NCBI GenBank assembly: GCA_015062825.1
Contig: SUTR01000002.1
Location: 1-64,000, forward strand
Reading direction: 5' to 3'
Source of the DNA: Methanosphaera stadtmanae
Lineage (GTDB): Archaea; Methanobacteriota; Methanobacteria; Methanobacteriales; Methanobacteriaceae
Length of the DNA: 64,000 nucleotides
Position 1 is the first letter of the stretch. Each line of letters begins with the position of its first letter. The translations under genes were made by a program, and so were the position numbers. Below are positions 47,513 through 56,392 of this stretch, piece after piece. The notes beneath the pieces were generated by a model. It did not search any database, was not told the origin of the DNA, and was given only the letters and a program-made list of their open reading frames with translations.

Positions 47513-48385
47513 TTATAGGGATTTAATGTGTTGTGCTATTGTTTGTGCAACACTTATTCCTGAAACTTCACTTTTAAGTGTGTTTGTTGCCTGAAGGTTA
47601 TCTGCACCTGCGGCATTGATTTTTAAAATAGCATCATTTACAAGTACAGGATGTACACAGTATACATCCACTGCTGTTGCTCCTTGTTCTTTTAGTATTT
47701 CAATAGCATTAACTATTGTTCCACCAGTACTTATGATATCATCAATTATAACAACACGTCTATTATCTATGGATATATTTTTTGTTTTGGTCTCAACGAC
47801 TTCCGGTGATAACCTTACCTTTTCAAGATAATCATAATCAGTATCCAATACTTCAGCTATTTCCTTTGCAAAGTTTATCGCACCCTTATCTGGTGCTAGT
47901 ACTACTGGTTTGTCCTCTGTTGTTTGAGCAATGTATTCAGCTATTGCAGGCATTGCAGATAGGTTATCTACTGGTATGTCATATAAGTCACATATGCTCT
48001 GTTCATGTAAATTTATACTGATTACTCTTTTTGCACCCATTGCCTGAATTAGTCTTGCAGTAGCCTTAGCAGATATGCATTCAACATCCTTAAATCTGCG
48101 TTCTTGACGGCTGTATCCAAGATAAGGTGATACAACGATTATATCCTCAACATTCATATCGCTAAGTGTGTCTAATATGAAGAACAACTCCATCATATTT
48201 TCATCTTGAGGATAACCTGTTGACTGTACAACTATTACCCTTTCATCAGGTGCTATTTCATCCTTAATCCTATAATATCTTTCTCCATCCGGAAACTTCT
48301 TTGTTTCAACATGACATAGTTTTTCATCTAATTTTTCTGCAACTTCACCAGCAAGAGCCTGTGAAGCAGATCCTCCAATTATCAT
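47513..48385 (-). CDS. prs: Ribose-phosphate pyrophosphokinase
   Basis: 290 residues, the short archaeal form of PRPP synthetase. It makes phosphoribosyl pyrophosphate from ribose 5-phosphate and ATP for nucleotide, histidine and methanopterin synthesis. The N-terminal domain has KKFPDGERYYRI and the ATP loop SPYLGYSRQERRFK, then NLHEQSICDLYDIPVDNL. The PRPP-binding motif VVIIDDIISTGGTI is in the C-terminal domain. The start has GGAG upstream, within AGGAGAG. It is divergent from hypA. Confidence 0.95.
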   Translation of the reverse strand: MIIGGSASQALAGEVAEKLDEKLCHVETKKFPDGERYYRIKDEIAPDERVIVVQSTGYPQDENMMELFFILDTLSDMNVEDIIVVSPYLGYSRQERRFKDVECISAKATARLIQAMGAKRVISINLHEQSICDLYDIPVDNLSAMPAIAEYIAQTTEDKPVVLAPDKGAINFAKEIAEVLDTDYDYLEKVRLSPEVVETKTKNISIDNRRVVIIDDIISTGGTIVNAIEILKEQGATAVDVYCVHPVLVNDAILKINAAGADNLQATNTLKSEVSGISVAQTIAQHIKSL

Positions 48386-48894
48386 AATTAATTCTCTCCT
48401 AATATGATGTATTTTAAAAAAATTTTAAAAGCTAATTATATTATAATTATGATGTTCATAGACTAAATAATTTTATATTAAATATATTATGAATTCCAAA
48501 ACATCGAAGCATATACCATTTGCCATAAATAATTATAGACATTAAAATATTCATTTCATTTAAACAAGCTTGGAAAGAAACAAATAACCAAATATAATAG
48601 TATTTATAAATTAGAAAATTGTTTAATAAGATATCTGTACTTTTTTCCAATTTATCTTAATAAGAAATCCATTTAATTATGAGTGACATCACAGAAAATC
48701 ACTTATCTTTCAAATGAAAAAAAGAATTTAAAAAAAAAATATATATTTACCATATCATACTTTAGGGGTAGAATAGTAATAAGAATAAAGATAATATTAA
48801 TATAATGACATATATAATAGTGATAAAATAATTGAAATAAAAAAAAATAATTTTTTAAAAAGAAAAAGAATATTTATAACAATGGAGTTTAAAC
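48386..48894. other. Divergent intergenic region before hypAB
   Basis: About 510 AT-rich bases. The 64-residue minus-strand ORF in the track (48456-48650) has no ribosome binding site and no family resemblance and was not called. Promoters of prs and hypA must lie here. Confidence 0.5.
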
Positions 48895-49272
48895 ATGCAT
48901 GAATTAGCTATGGCAAGCAGTATAGTAGATGCTATACTTAATACTGCTAAAAAGAATGATGCAATAAAGGTAACAGAAGCTGTCTTGGAAATAGGGGATA
49001 TGACTATGCTCAACCCTGAACAACTTAGATTTATGATGAGTATTCTAAGCGAAGACACAATGCTAGAAGATGCTGAAATAATCATTAACATGATTCCAAT
49101 AGAAATAGAATGTGAATCATGTGGATTCCAGGGAGAATCAAAATCTGATGAAAATCAGGACCATTTAATGGCTGTAGCAAGATGTCCAGAATGTGAAAAT
49201 ACACAAGTACATGTAATAAAAGGACAAGAATGTAATGTTAAAACGATAAAAATAGAAAAAGAGGATGAATAA
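48895..49272 (+). CDS. hypA: Hydrogenase nickel incorporation protein HypA
   Basis: 125 residues. Delivers nickel to [NiFe]-hydrogenase precursors together with HypB. The N-terminus [11 protein letters not shown] gives the nickel-binding Met-His-Glu. The zinc site is formed by CESCGF and, later, CPECENTQ. Ribosome binding site GGAG lies 8 bases upstream. hypB begins one base after its stop. Confidence 0.95.
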   Translation: MHELAMASSIVDAILNTAKKNDAIKVTEAVLEIGDMTMLNPEQLRFMMSILSEDTMLEDAEIIINMIPIEIECESCGFQGESKSDENQDHLMAVARCPECENTQVHVIKGQECNVKTIKIEKEDE

Positions 49273-49273
49273 T

Positions 49274-49930
49274 ATGCATATTGTAGCAAGTGTTGAAGTG
49301 GAACAGGATATTATACAAGCAAATGATAAGTTAGCTTATAAAAATCGTAAAGCATTAGATGAAAAAGGAATATTTGCAGTAGATTTAGTAGGTGCTGTAG
49401 GTTCTGGTAAAACATCACTGCTTGAAGTACTTGTAGAAAAGATGGATGAAGATATTGCAGTTATTGCAGGAGACATATTGAGTAAATTTGATACAAAAAG
49501 AATAGAGGCAAAAAATGTACCTGTAAAAGGATTAAATACAGGTAAAGAATGCCACCTTGATGCACACCTTGTAGGACATGCACTAGAAGATCTACCCCTT
49601 GATGATGCAGAGGTCTTATTCATTGAAAATGTTGGAAATCTCATATGTCCTGCAGACTTTAACCTAGGAGTACATGTAAGATGCGTAATAATTAGTGTAA
49701 CCGAAGGAGATGACACTGCAGAGAAACATCCAATGATCTTTAAGACAGCGGACATGGCAATAGTAAATAAGGTTGACTTGGCAGAAGCTGTAGGAGCAGA
49801 TGCTGATAAAATGGTAGATGACATAAACACAATCAACCCAGACATTCCAGTAGTAAAATGCAGCCTTAAAACTGGTGAAGGAGTAGATGAAATCATAGAC
49901 CTATTCAGAAAATTCAAAGATGAAAAATAA
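49274..49930 (+). CDS. hypB: Hydrogenase nickel incorporation GTPase HypB
   Basis: 218 residues from MHIVASVEVEQ. GAGG lies 9 bases before this ATG; the ATG used by the track overlaps hypA and touches the GAGG directly, so it is unlikely. SIMIBI-class GTPase: P-loop DLVGAVGSGKTSL, VIAGDILSKFD, the metal site GKECHLDAHLV with Cys and His, FIENVGNL and the guanine-specificity NKVDLAEA. It provides the energy-dependent step of nickel insertion. The His-rich nickel-storage N-terminus found in some bacteria is absent. Confidence 0.95.
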   Translation: MHIVASVEVEQDIIQANDKLAYKNRKALDEKGIFAVDLVGAVGSGKTSLLEVLVEKMDEDIAVIAGDILSKFDTKRIEAKNVPVKGLNTGKECHLDAHLVGHALEDLPLDDAEVLFIENVGNLICPADFNLGVHVRCVIISVTEGDDTAEKHPMIFKTADMAIVNKVDLAEAVGADADKMVDDINTINPDIPVVKCSLKTGEGVDEIIDLFRKFKDEK

Positions 49931-49989
49931 GATTATTAACTTAACCCCCCACATCTTTAACTTTTTTTTTAAATAAAAAGGCGATAAAA

Positions 49990-51030
49990 ATGAAAGTATG
50001 GATAGATATTGTAAACGCACCCCATGTACGATTCTTTAATGGAATAATAAAAAGACTGAAAGCAGATGGACATGAAGTACTGATAACTGCACGTGACTTC
50101 TCAAACATACATGACTTGCTTGAGATTTTTAATCAGGAATACATATCCATTGGGGATCATGGAGTAACACTTGAAGAAAAACTACTATCCAGTACAAAAC
50201 GTGCATATGAACTATCCCAATTCATAAAAGACCAAGACGTTGATATTGCAATATCCAAACATTCAATAGAAATGCCAAGAGTAGCATTTGGACTTGGAAT
50301 ACCTAATATTTTCATATTAGACAATGAACATGCAATAGCTGCAAACAAACTTACACTCCCATTAACTAGTAAACTGATAATACCAGAAATATTTGATGTA
50401 TGGAATACCATAAAATTTGGAGCAGATGCAAATAATATCATAAGATACAATGGTACCTGTGAGGTTACACATCTTGAAGACTTTGAGTATAATCCAAACA
50501 TACTAGAAGATCTGGGATTGGAATTGAAAAATGATAAGATAATACTTATGAGACCAGAACCTTCACTTGCATCATATCTGGATGCAGATTGTACAAAATC
50601 AGTATTAACACCAATAGTTGAAGAACTTAAAGAGACAGCAGACATACTAATCATTCCAAGATTCAGAACACAGGGAGAAATATTTGATGATATTGAGAAT
50701 GTACATATAATAAAGACACCTGTAGACACATTTAGTCTTATGAAAAAGGCAGATCTGGTAATAGGAGCTGGAGGAACAATGAACAGAGAAGCAGCACTAC
50801 TTGGAACACCAGTAATATCCTGCTATCCCGGAAGACAATTATCTGTAGATAATTATTATATCAACAAGGGATTAATGAATCGTTCAACAAGCCTTGATGA
50901 AATAATTACACTAAGTAAAACATTACTTGAAAAGCCACACAACAATAATCCATTAAAAACAGATAATCTTATTGATTTAATTGTAGATGAAATATATAAG
51001 ACATATCAAGAAAAAAAGATAGTGGACTAA
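49990..51030 (+). CDS. DUF354 protein, glycosyltransferase-B-like
   Basis: 346 residues. The start MKVWIDIVNAPHVRFFNGII and the following GHEVLITARD are typical of DUF354 proteins, which have a GT-B-like two-domain fold similar to UDP-N-acetylglucosamine epimerase. The C-terminal domain contains LVIGAGGTMNREAALLGTPV, the sugar-nucleotide-binding-like Gly-rich segment. The function of the family is not established; a role in surface polysaccharide or glycolipid synthesis is plausible. The last codons (GTG GAC TAA) lie over the acceptor end of the oppositely oriented tRNA-Ala, an 8-base overlap. Confidence 0.85.
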   Translation: MKVWIDIVNAPHVRFFNGIIKRLKADGHEVLITARDFSNIHDLLEIFNQEYISIGDHGVTLEEKLLSSTKRAYELSQFIKDQDVDIAISKHSIEMPRVAFGLGIPNIFILDNEHAIAANKLTLPLTSKLIIPEIFDVWNTIKFGADANNIIRYNGTCEVTHLEDFEYNPNILEDLGLELKNDKIILMRPEPSLASYLDADCTKSVLTPIVEELKETADILIIPRFRTQGEIFDDIENVHIIKTPVDTFSLMKKADLVIGAGGTMNREAALLGTPVISCYPGRQLSVDNYYINKGLMNRSTSLDEIITLSKTLLEKPHNNNPLKTDNLIDLIVDEIYKTYQEKKIVD

Positions 51031-51096
51031 TCGGGAGTTGAACCCGAGGCCTCCGCCATGCCAAGGCGACACTCTACCAAGCTGAGCTATTAGCCC
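51023..51096 (-). tRNA. tRNA-Ala (GGC)
   Basis: Read on the minus strand: acceptor arm GGGCTAA/TTAGTCC (one G-U pair), anticodon stem TCGCC/GGCGG with loop TTGGCAT giving anticodon GGC, and T arm TCGGG-TTCAACT-CCCGA. Discriminator A; CCA not encoded. Its 3-prime end overlaps the end of the DUF354 gene by 8 bases. Confidence 0.92.
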
Positions 51097-51220
51097 ATAA
51101 TATATTTGTATCATTAAATGATACAATTAATATTTATAACAATAGCACTATTTAAAATTACTCATTAAAATAAACACCCAAACTAATTTTATATAGGATA
51201 CAATTCTGAAGTGAATAATT

Positions 51221-51373
51221 ATGAAAATAGAAACTAGATTAAACCCACAACTAGAAACAATAATACCAACAACATTCCTAGAAAAATACAACCTAGAAGA
51301 AGGAGACATAATTGAATGGAATGAAAATGAGAATGGAGAAATCACAATCAAATTCAGGAAGTCGAACTTGTAG
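51221..51373 (+). CDS. Small AbrB-like protein
   Basis: A 50-residue ORF too short for the track. The sequence starts MKIETRLNPQLETIIPTTFL and continues with KYNLEEGDIIEWNENENGEI and a basic end, IKFRKSNL. This matches the swapped-hairpin AbrB/MazE-type DNA-binding domain (strand, P-x-x, helix, L-x-x-GD-x-I-x-W, strand). GTGA lies about 7 bases before the ATG. Such small proteins act as transcription factors or antitoxins; no toxin gene is adjacent. It stands alone between the tRNA-Ala and the glycosyltransferase genes. Confidence 0.7.
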   Translation: MKIETRLNPQLETIIPTTFLEKYNLEEGDIIEWNENENGEITIKFRKSNL

Positions 51374-51457
51374 ATTCCTATTTAATTCAAGTAATAATAA
51401 TGAAATTCGGATAACTAATGTAATAACACAACAGCTAATCCCGGATTAAACATAGAA

Positions 51458-53185
51458 TTAATTAAATGTTTTACAGATTTCCATTGCATCTTCATAATCT
51501 CTATTTACAATCTTAGCAAATAATTCATTATATGAATCAGGACATAGATTTCTATTAAGCAATACTTTAAATAATGGATATCCCTCATCAAATATTTCAA
51601 CATATTCATCAAAGGGTATTTTTTGATTAAATACATTTAACCTTAGCATATACATAATTTTACTATATAATACATTTTCTATGAAAATATTTTCAATATT
51701 CTTTTGCTTGCTAATTTTGTACATCATATTATATGATTTTAATCTACCCATTCTTGTTGAATGATTTGAAATGTATGATACTGATGGATTCTTATCTTTA
51801 TTTCTTCTTAAATTGTGGTTGTAGATACAGTTTGGTATGAATACTGTTTTTTTAGAATTGACCATTGCATCAAATAGGAAATAACTGTCTTCTGCCGGAA
51901 TATATTCAGGAAATGTTATTTTATTTTCTTTGATAAAATGTACATTGAATAGTTTATTGGTAACGGAATATTCTTTCAGGATAAATGGATAATCCCTAAC
52001 ATCATTTATTATTAATTCTTCAGATGCTTCATAGTATTTCATTAATTCAGGTATTATCACATGTTCTAGTTCATATTTTTCTTTGTCTTGCGTTGAATCT
52101 CTTTCAATCAAATGTGTTCCAAATACCATGTCGGCTTCATGTTCTATTATTTTATTGAGTAATATTTCACAGGCATCCTGAATCAGGACATCATCTGAAT
52201 CTAAAAACAATACATAATCGCTAGATACATAATTAAGGCCTTTATTTCTAGGTCTTCCAGCAAACAAGCTATTTTTATCAGTACTGAGTATTTTTATATT
52301 ATCATAGTTATTTTTTAATTCTATGAGTATATTTAAACTATTATCCGTTGAACAGTCATCTACGAATATTATTTCTATCTTGTTAAATATGCTTTGATTC
52401 AATATGGACAGGAAACATTTTTCAATATAATTTTGAGTATTATATACAGGTATTATTATAGTCATTAAGTATTGTTTACTGTTGAATTGAATTTTCTCTA
52501 ACAATTGAGCGTTATTATTTGTTAACAGATACTCATATTTATTATAGTTACTGTCTAATTTTATATTGTTATATTGTGCTTGTTTTTGTAAGTAATGAAT
52601 TTTTTCTAAATTAACCTCATTGTCCTTTAACAATGCTTCATTTTGTTTATTTATCACAGCGACTGTATCTGTTAACTGTTTATTCTGATTCTCCAAGTTA
52701 CTTATTTTTTCTATTATATTATCATATTCGTTTATCTTGGACTTTAAATCGGCATTTTCAGATTCAAGGTGTTTAATGGTATCATTCAACTGTTTATTCT
52801 GAATCTCCACAGAATTAACCATATCACCTATCTTATCATATTCTACCATTCTAGAATTAAGATTATTATTTTCAGATTCAAGGTGTTTAATGGTATCATT
52901 CAACTGTTTATTCTGAATCTCCACAGAATTAACCATATCACCTATCTTATCATATTCCTTTATTCTGGAATTAAGATTTGCATTTTCAGATTCCAGATAA
53001 GTGAGTTTATCATTTTGTTTCTTTAGCTTATTTATTTCCTGATTTTTATGGTATATTTGAAATCTATTATTTCTTAGTAATAAAGTGTTTTTTCTATTAG
53101 TTTCTACCAATTCTTCATATGAATTTTTATAAAATACATATGCTTTACTTCTATTTAATATTATTTCCTTAATACGATCAATCAT
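51458..53185 (-). CDS. Family 2 glycosyltransferase with coiled-coil N-terminus
   Basis: 575 residues. Residues about 30-230 are a coiled coil containing nearly three 38-residue repeats (LESENANLNSRIKEYDKIGD and on). The GT-A glycosyltransferase domain (about 245-370) follows: LMTIIIPVYNTQNYI, IEIIFVDDCSTDNS, GRPRNKGL and the metal-binding DxD-like LFLDSDDVL. A helical C-terminal domain of about 200 residues resembles that of CDP-glycerol-linked and teichoic-acid-like transferases. Donor and acceptor are unknown; surface glycan or protein glycosylation is likely. AAGGTG precedes the ATG, 10 bases after the neighbouring transferase, so they share an operon. Confidence 0.87.
   Translation of the reverse strand: MIDRIKEIILNRSKAYVFYKNSYEELVETNRKNTLLLRNNRFQIYHKNQEINKLKKQNDKLTYLESENANLNSRIKEYDKIGDMVNSVEIQNKQLNDTIKHLESENNNLNSRMVEYDKIGDMVNSVEIQNKQLNDTIKHLESENADLKSKINEYDNIIEKISNLENQNKQLTDTVAVINKQNEALLKDNEVNLEKIHYLQKQAQYNNIKLDSNYNKYEYLLTNNNAQLLEKIQFNSKQYLMTIIIPVYNTQNYIEKCFLSILNQSIFNKIEIIFVDDCSTDNSLNILIELKNNYDNIKILSTDKNSLFAGRPRNKGLNYVSSDYVLFLDSDDVLIQDACEILLNKIIEHEADMVFGTHLIERDSTQDKEKYELEHVIIPELMKYYEASEELIINDVRDYPFILKEYSVTNKLFNVHFIKENKITFPEYIPAEDSYFLFDAMVNSKKTVFIPNCIYNHNLRRNKDKNPSVSYISNHSTRMGRLKSYNMMYKISKQKNIENIFIENVLYSKIMYMLRLNVFNQKIPFDEYVEIFDEGYPLFKVLLNRNLCPDSYNELFAKIVNRDYEDAMEICKTFN
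52655..52996 (-). repeat. 114-bp coding tandem repeat, about 3 copies
   Basis: Three 38-residue coiled-coil units. The first two are almost identical at DNA level over about 100 bases (shared AGGTGTTTAATGGTATCATT and beyond) and the third is diverged. This implies a recent duplication that lengthened the coiled coil. Confidence 0.85.
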
Positions 53186-53195
53186 CTAAAACACC

Positions 53196-54419
53196 TTATT
53201 TCTTTTGGTAATTTTTTTTAAATGTCTGGTAATCCTCTGATAGCATTATTGATTCATAAAATTTTTTATGTAATCCCGTTAAATAGATATTTAAATCTTC
53301 ATCCATTTTATACTCATTTCTAAATTTATTTATCATTTTCTTTGATTTGATGAAATATTCTTCCTTGAATTCTTCATTGATAAAACTATATTTATTGCAA
53401 AAGATTTTAAATAGATATTTTAATAATTCCTTTTTATAAATAGAATATATTGAATTTTTTTTAAATACCAATAATATGTATTCGATTATTTGAATTGTGC
53501 CCAGTTCTACTTTATTTGCAAGCTGTGTTATGGAAGTGTCTCTTTTACGATAGTTATAATAATATTCATCAATGAAATAAATTCTATCTGCATGTATCAT
53601 GGTTTCATAAAAAAATGGTTCATCTTGATGAATTAACTTTTCCACAAATTTTACATTTATATTATCTAAAAATGATTTGAGATATAGTTTGTTCCATGGA
53701 ACTACATTAAATTTGAATAAATCATTTCGTTTAATATCATCTATACTGAATAATCTGTTAAGATAATATGTAAGATGTTCCATGACAAAATAATTCCCCT
53801 TATCAAATTCATGATGCTCACTCATATAATTAAGATTTTTAAACATTAGAATTTGTGTCTTATTTGTTTGAGCCATTTCATAGATGTTTTTTAAAGAATT
53901 TGGATCTATCCAATCATCAGAATCCATAAAGTAGATATATTTCCCTTTTGCCTGTTTTAATCCATAATTTCGACATCCACCCGAACCATGTTTTTCTTTC
54001 ATATGAAAACAGTATATGTTGGAATGTTTTTGTGAATAATAATTTAATACATCTCTTGTTGAATCAGTTGAGAGATCATCCACACATATTATTTCTATAT
54101 CATCCATTTCTTGATTTAATATGCTGTTTATACAATCATGAATGTAGTTTTCAACATTATATGTGGGAATGATTATAGATATTGAAATGTCAAATTCATG
54201 AATATTATTATATAAAACATCAATAATGTATCTGAAATACTTATTAAAATAATAATATGCCAAAGCATTGTCTTCTTTACTTATTAACCTATTAATATTT
54301 GTCATGTTCTCTTTTATAGGAATTAATTCATCTTCAGTAGTTATTTTTATCTTGTTAAAATTAATTTCCTGTAGATTCTGTGATAATAAGTCTATGTATT
54401 CGGTTTTATTATTTTCCAA
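53196..54419 (-). CDS. Family 2 glycosyltransferase, downstream half of a split gene
   Basis: 407 residues as given by the track. The GT-A domain begins at about residue 78: SISIIIPTYNVENYIHDCIN, IEIICVDDLSTDST, GSGGCRNYGL and the DxD-like YFMDSDDWID. A C-terminal helical domain follows with FVEKLIHQDEPFFYE and YRKRDTSITQ. The start used by the track is a TTG without a ribosome binding site. The same frame stays open upstream to about 54527 without any ATG, GTG or TTG and codes an acidic helix (TEEKIKEITDITEYL) that joins the preceding ORF at an A8 run. It is therefore likely the second half of one longer double-domain transferase. Confidence 0.75.
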   Translation of the reverse strand: MENNKTEYIDLLSQNLQEINFNKIKITTEDELIPIKENMTNINRLISKEDNALAYYYFNKYFRYIIDVLYNNIHEFDISISIIIPTYNVENYIHDCINSILNQEMDDIEIICVDDLSTDSTRDVLNYYSQKHSNIYCFHMKEKHGSGGCRNYGLKQAKGKYIYFMDSDDWIDPNSLKNIYEMAQTNKTQILMFKNLNYMSEHHEFDKGNYFVMEHLTYYLNRLFSIDDIKRNDLFKFNVVPWNKLYLKSFLDNINVKFVEKLIHQDEPFFYETMIHADRIYFIDEYYYNYRKRDTSITQLANKVELGTIQIIEYILLVFKKNSIYSIYKKELLKYLFKIFCNKYSFINEEFKEEYFIKSKKMINKFRNEYKMDEDLNIYLTGLHKKFYESIMLSEDYQTFKKNYQKK

Positions 54420-54489
54420 TAGTTTCTTAGTAATTTGTGATATTACTGTTAGATATTCCGTGATGTCAGTTATTTCTTTAATTTTTTCT

Positions 54490-55071
54490 TCAGTATCGGT
54501 TGACGTGATTTTTTTTATTAGTTAAGATATAGTTTTCTATATTTAATGTGATGTCTGTCAATAAGATTAATTCATAGTAGGGAATATTTTTTATCTGTTC
54601 AAAATCAAGAGAATTTATTAAATAATCCCTTAGGAATACGCTTTCATAGAACATACCGGCATTATGAATATTTATCAGGTCTTCTCTGTAATTTTTTGGA
54701 TAGTCCTCTTTGTTATTTGTCTTTTTATATTGAATAAGTTGAGAATTATTTTTTTCTAATTGTTTGATTAAATTTGATAAAATGGTCGTATTTGAAAATT
54801 CATCACCTATTCTCATAAAATAAATATAGTTTCCATTTGATTGTTTTAATGACCTAGTTAGATATATATTTGAATCATCTTCAAAAGTAGGGATGAATTC
54901 TATCTTGTTATTATATAACAATTTTTCAATATTAACATAATCCATCACAGATTCTGAACATAATATTTCGAAATCCTGAAAAGTTTGATTTTTTATCGAA
55001 TAAATTGTATTGTTTATACTATTTTTATCTATTTTATTCATGACCACCAATACAATCGATAATTTAACCAT
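54490..55071 (-). CDS. Glycosyltransferase-like domain, upstream half of a split gene
   Basis: 193 residues from MVKLSIVLVVMNK. GTGAT lies 3 bases before this ATG, which is preferred over the TTG in the track. It resembles a GT-A family 2 domain (NQTFQDFEILCSES, then GNYIYFMRIGDEF where a DxD motif would normally be), with MRIGDEF suggesting a degenerate active site. It ends with LTNKKNHVNRY just after a run of eight A. Removing one A would continue the frame into the next ORF. The pair may be a frameshifted gene, a sequencing error, or a gene expressed through slippage. Confidence 0.65.
   Translation of the reverse strand: MVKLSIVLVVMNKIDKNSINNTIYSIKNQTFQDFEILCSESVMDYVNIEKLLYNNKIEFIPTFEDDSNIYLTRSLKQSNGNYIYFMRIGDEFSNTTILSNLIKQLEKNNSQLIQYKKTNNKEDYPKNYREDLINIHNAGMFYESVFLRDYLINSLDFEQIKNIPYYELILLTDITLNIENYILTNKKNHVNRY
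54509..54516 (-). other. A8 homopolymer at a frame switch
   Basis: Eight consecutive A on the coding strand (T8 on plus) join the two glycosyltransferase ORFs. With seven A the frame reads LTNKKITSTDTEEK without a stop. Typical slippage or indel site. Confidence 0.7.
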
Positions 55072-55618
55072 CAAATCACTATAACTAATATATTTAGTTT
55101 ATAATATAAGTATTTTCTTTAAAATGAAGATTGTTAAAAAATATCATCATATAAATAGTATTTTAAAGAACATCACATTATTAAAAGAAATTTATTGAAT
55201 TCAAGCCAATATTAAAAAAATAGAATAAAAATATGAAAAATCATATGATATTACTTAGTCATATAATGCATATTTGATTAATTGTTTGTATGTCTTATTG
55301 GAGGATAATATGTTTTTATTTCCTATTATTATTAGTTTTCTTTGGACTCATAGTATCAGAATAGTTAATAATTAAAAAAATGAGATATAACTCCTTTTCC
55401 CATACCAACTATTTACTGTTAATATGATAATCAAATTCCATTATTTATTTTTTTTTACATATCCATATTTAATTATTATAAGTTTATTGAAAATTTAAGC
55501 CAATAAAAACACAATATTATAAAATAAATTCCATTTTCTTATCATTCAAGCAATTAAACAAAAAAAATATTAACAAAATATATTAACTATTTATAATAAA
55601 ATATACTGTATGAAAAAA
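55072..55618. other. Divergent intergenic region
   Basis: About 550 AT-rich bases between the glycosyltransferase operon and the DUF2162 operon. Apart from the small ORF at 55310 and the leader repeats just after this region I see no gene. Confidence 0.5.
55310..55375 (+). CDS. Possible small hydrophobic peptide
   Basis: A 21-codon ORF (MFLFPIIISFLWTHSIRIVN plus one residue). Its only support is a perfect GGAGG 5 bases before the ATG in an otherwise empty region, with hydrophobic character fitting a short membrane peptide. It could equally be a remnant of a larger gene. No family is recognised. Confidence 0.3.
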   Translation: MFLFPIIISFLWTHSIRIVNN

Positions 55619-55675
55619 TTAGTATAAAGTATTACAAATTGTAGGTTTATACTAAAAAAAGTAATACTGGAGGTG
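55619..55675 (+). promoter_or_regulatory. Interleaved inverted repeats and strong ribosome binding site
   Basis: TTAGTATAAA (55619-55628) is complementary to TTTATACTAA (55646-55655), and GTATTAC (55629-55635) to GTAATAC (55661-55667). The order A, B, A-prime, B-prime means the two stems are interleaved, so they form either a pseudoknot or alternative structures. GGAGGTG (55669-55675) follows immediately, 5 bases before the ATG. As DNA, the four AGTAT/ATACT cores could instead be a repressor operator. Confidence 0.55.
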
Positions 55676-55680
55676 TTACT

Positions 55681-56382
55681 ATGTTAGAAATGTTATGGCA
55701 ATTAGGAATATTGTCTGCTGTACTAATTTTTGGAATAAAAATAGGCATGGCTATGGGTTTTGCTGGTATAACAAAAAAACAAGTACTTTTAATATCCCTA
55801 ATTAATGCAATTAGCATAATTATTCTATCAGTACTATGTGAACCATACACAGATTCATTATATCAAATAATCAATCAATATAGTTATGTACTTTTTGGAT
55901 TAATGGCCATAATCATTTTCATAACAGGTATTAAAACAATAAAAGATTGGAAATCAAATCAAAAAGATCATGCAACAGCAACCTGTTTAGCTTTAATTGT
56001 ACCATGTCCTTGTTGTATAGCCGCAATACTTGGTTCAATAATTATTATAGCACCTATAATAAGTATATCAACTTTATTATTAGGTAGTCTATCAGCATTT
56101 TTATTGATGTTAGTGATTGTAATATTTTATTTCTTATCTGAAAAAATCGTGCAAAAAATAAATAAACCATACCCTGTGGTACTTGGAAATTTTATGATCT
56201 TTGTAGGTTTATATTTTTTAATTGCAATGAGTATTTTACCAAATTTAAGCAGGGCATTATTAGATAATTATGATTCATTTTCATTTAATATACCTTATGA
56301 ATTGTTGGGTATTTTTGGAGTGCTGGCTCTAGTAATTATACTAGTATACTACATTGAATCAAAAACAAATTATTTAAATTAA
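55681..56382 (+). CDS. DUF2162 membrane transporter-like protein
   Basis: 233 residues, six or seven membrane helices and few loops. The start MLEMLWQLGILSAVLIFGIKIGMAMGF and the cysteine-bearing segment IVPCPCCIAAILGSIIII in the middle fit the DUF2162 family of predicted transporters found in methanogens. The paired Cys in a membrane helix could bind metal. It is the first gene of a four-gene operon with ExbB-like, ExbD-like and CobN-like genes (10-base gap, then overlaps or short gaps), so it may move the metal or tetrapyrrole handled by the CobN-like protein. The substrate is not known. Confidence 0.78.
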   Translation: MLEMLWQLGILSAVLIFGIKIGMAMGFAGITKKQVLLISLINAISIIILSVLCEPYTDSLYQIINQYSYVLFGLMAIIIFITGIKTIKDWKSNQKDHATATCLALIVPCPCCIAAILGSIIIIAPIISISTLLLGSLSAFLLMLVIVIFYFLSEKIVQKINKPYPVVLGNFMIFVGLYFLIAMSILPNLSRALLDNYDSFSFNIPYELLGIFGVLALVIILVYYIESKTNYLN

Positions 56383-56392
56383 TGGTGATAAT

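Noticed and set aside
48456-48650. 64-residue minus-strand ORF between prs and hypA
   Set aside because: No ribosome binding site, AT-driven composition, no recognisable domain.
55619-55667. Classical NikR operator before the CobN-like operon
   Set aside because: The half sites and spacing differ from the GTATGA-N16-TCATAC pattern, so only a general operator or RNA structure is claimed.
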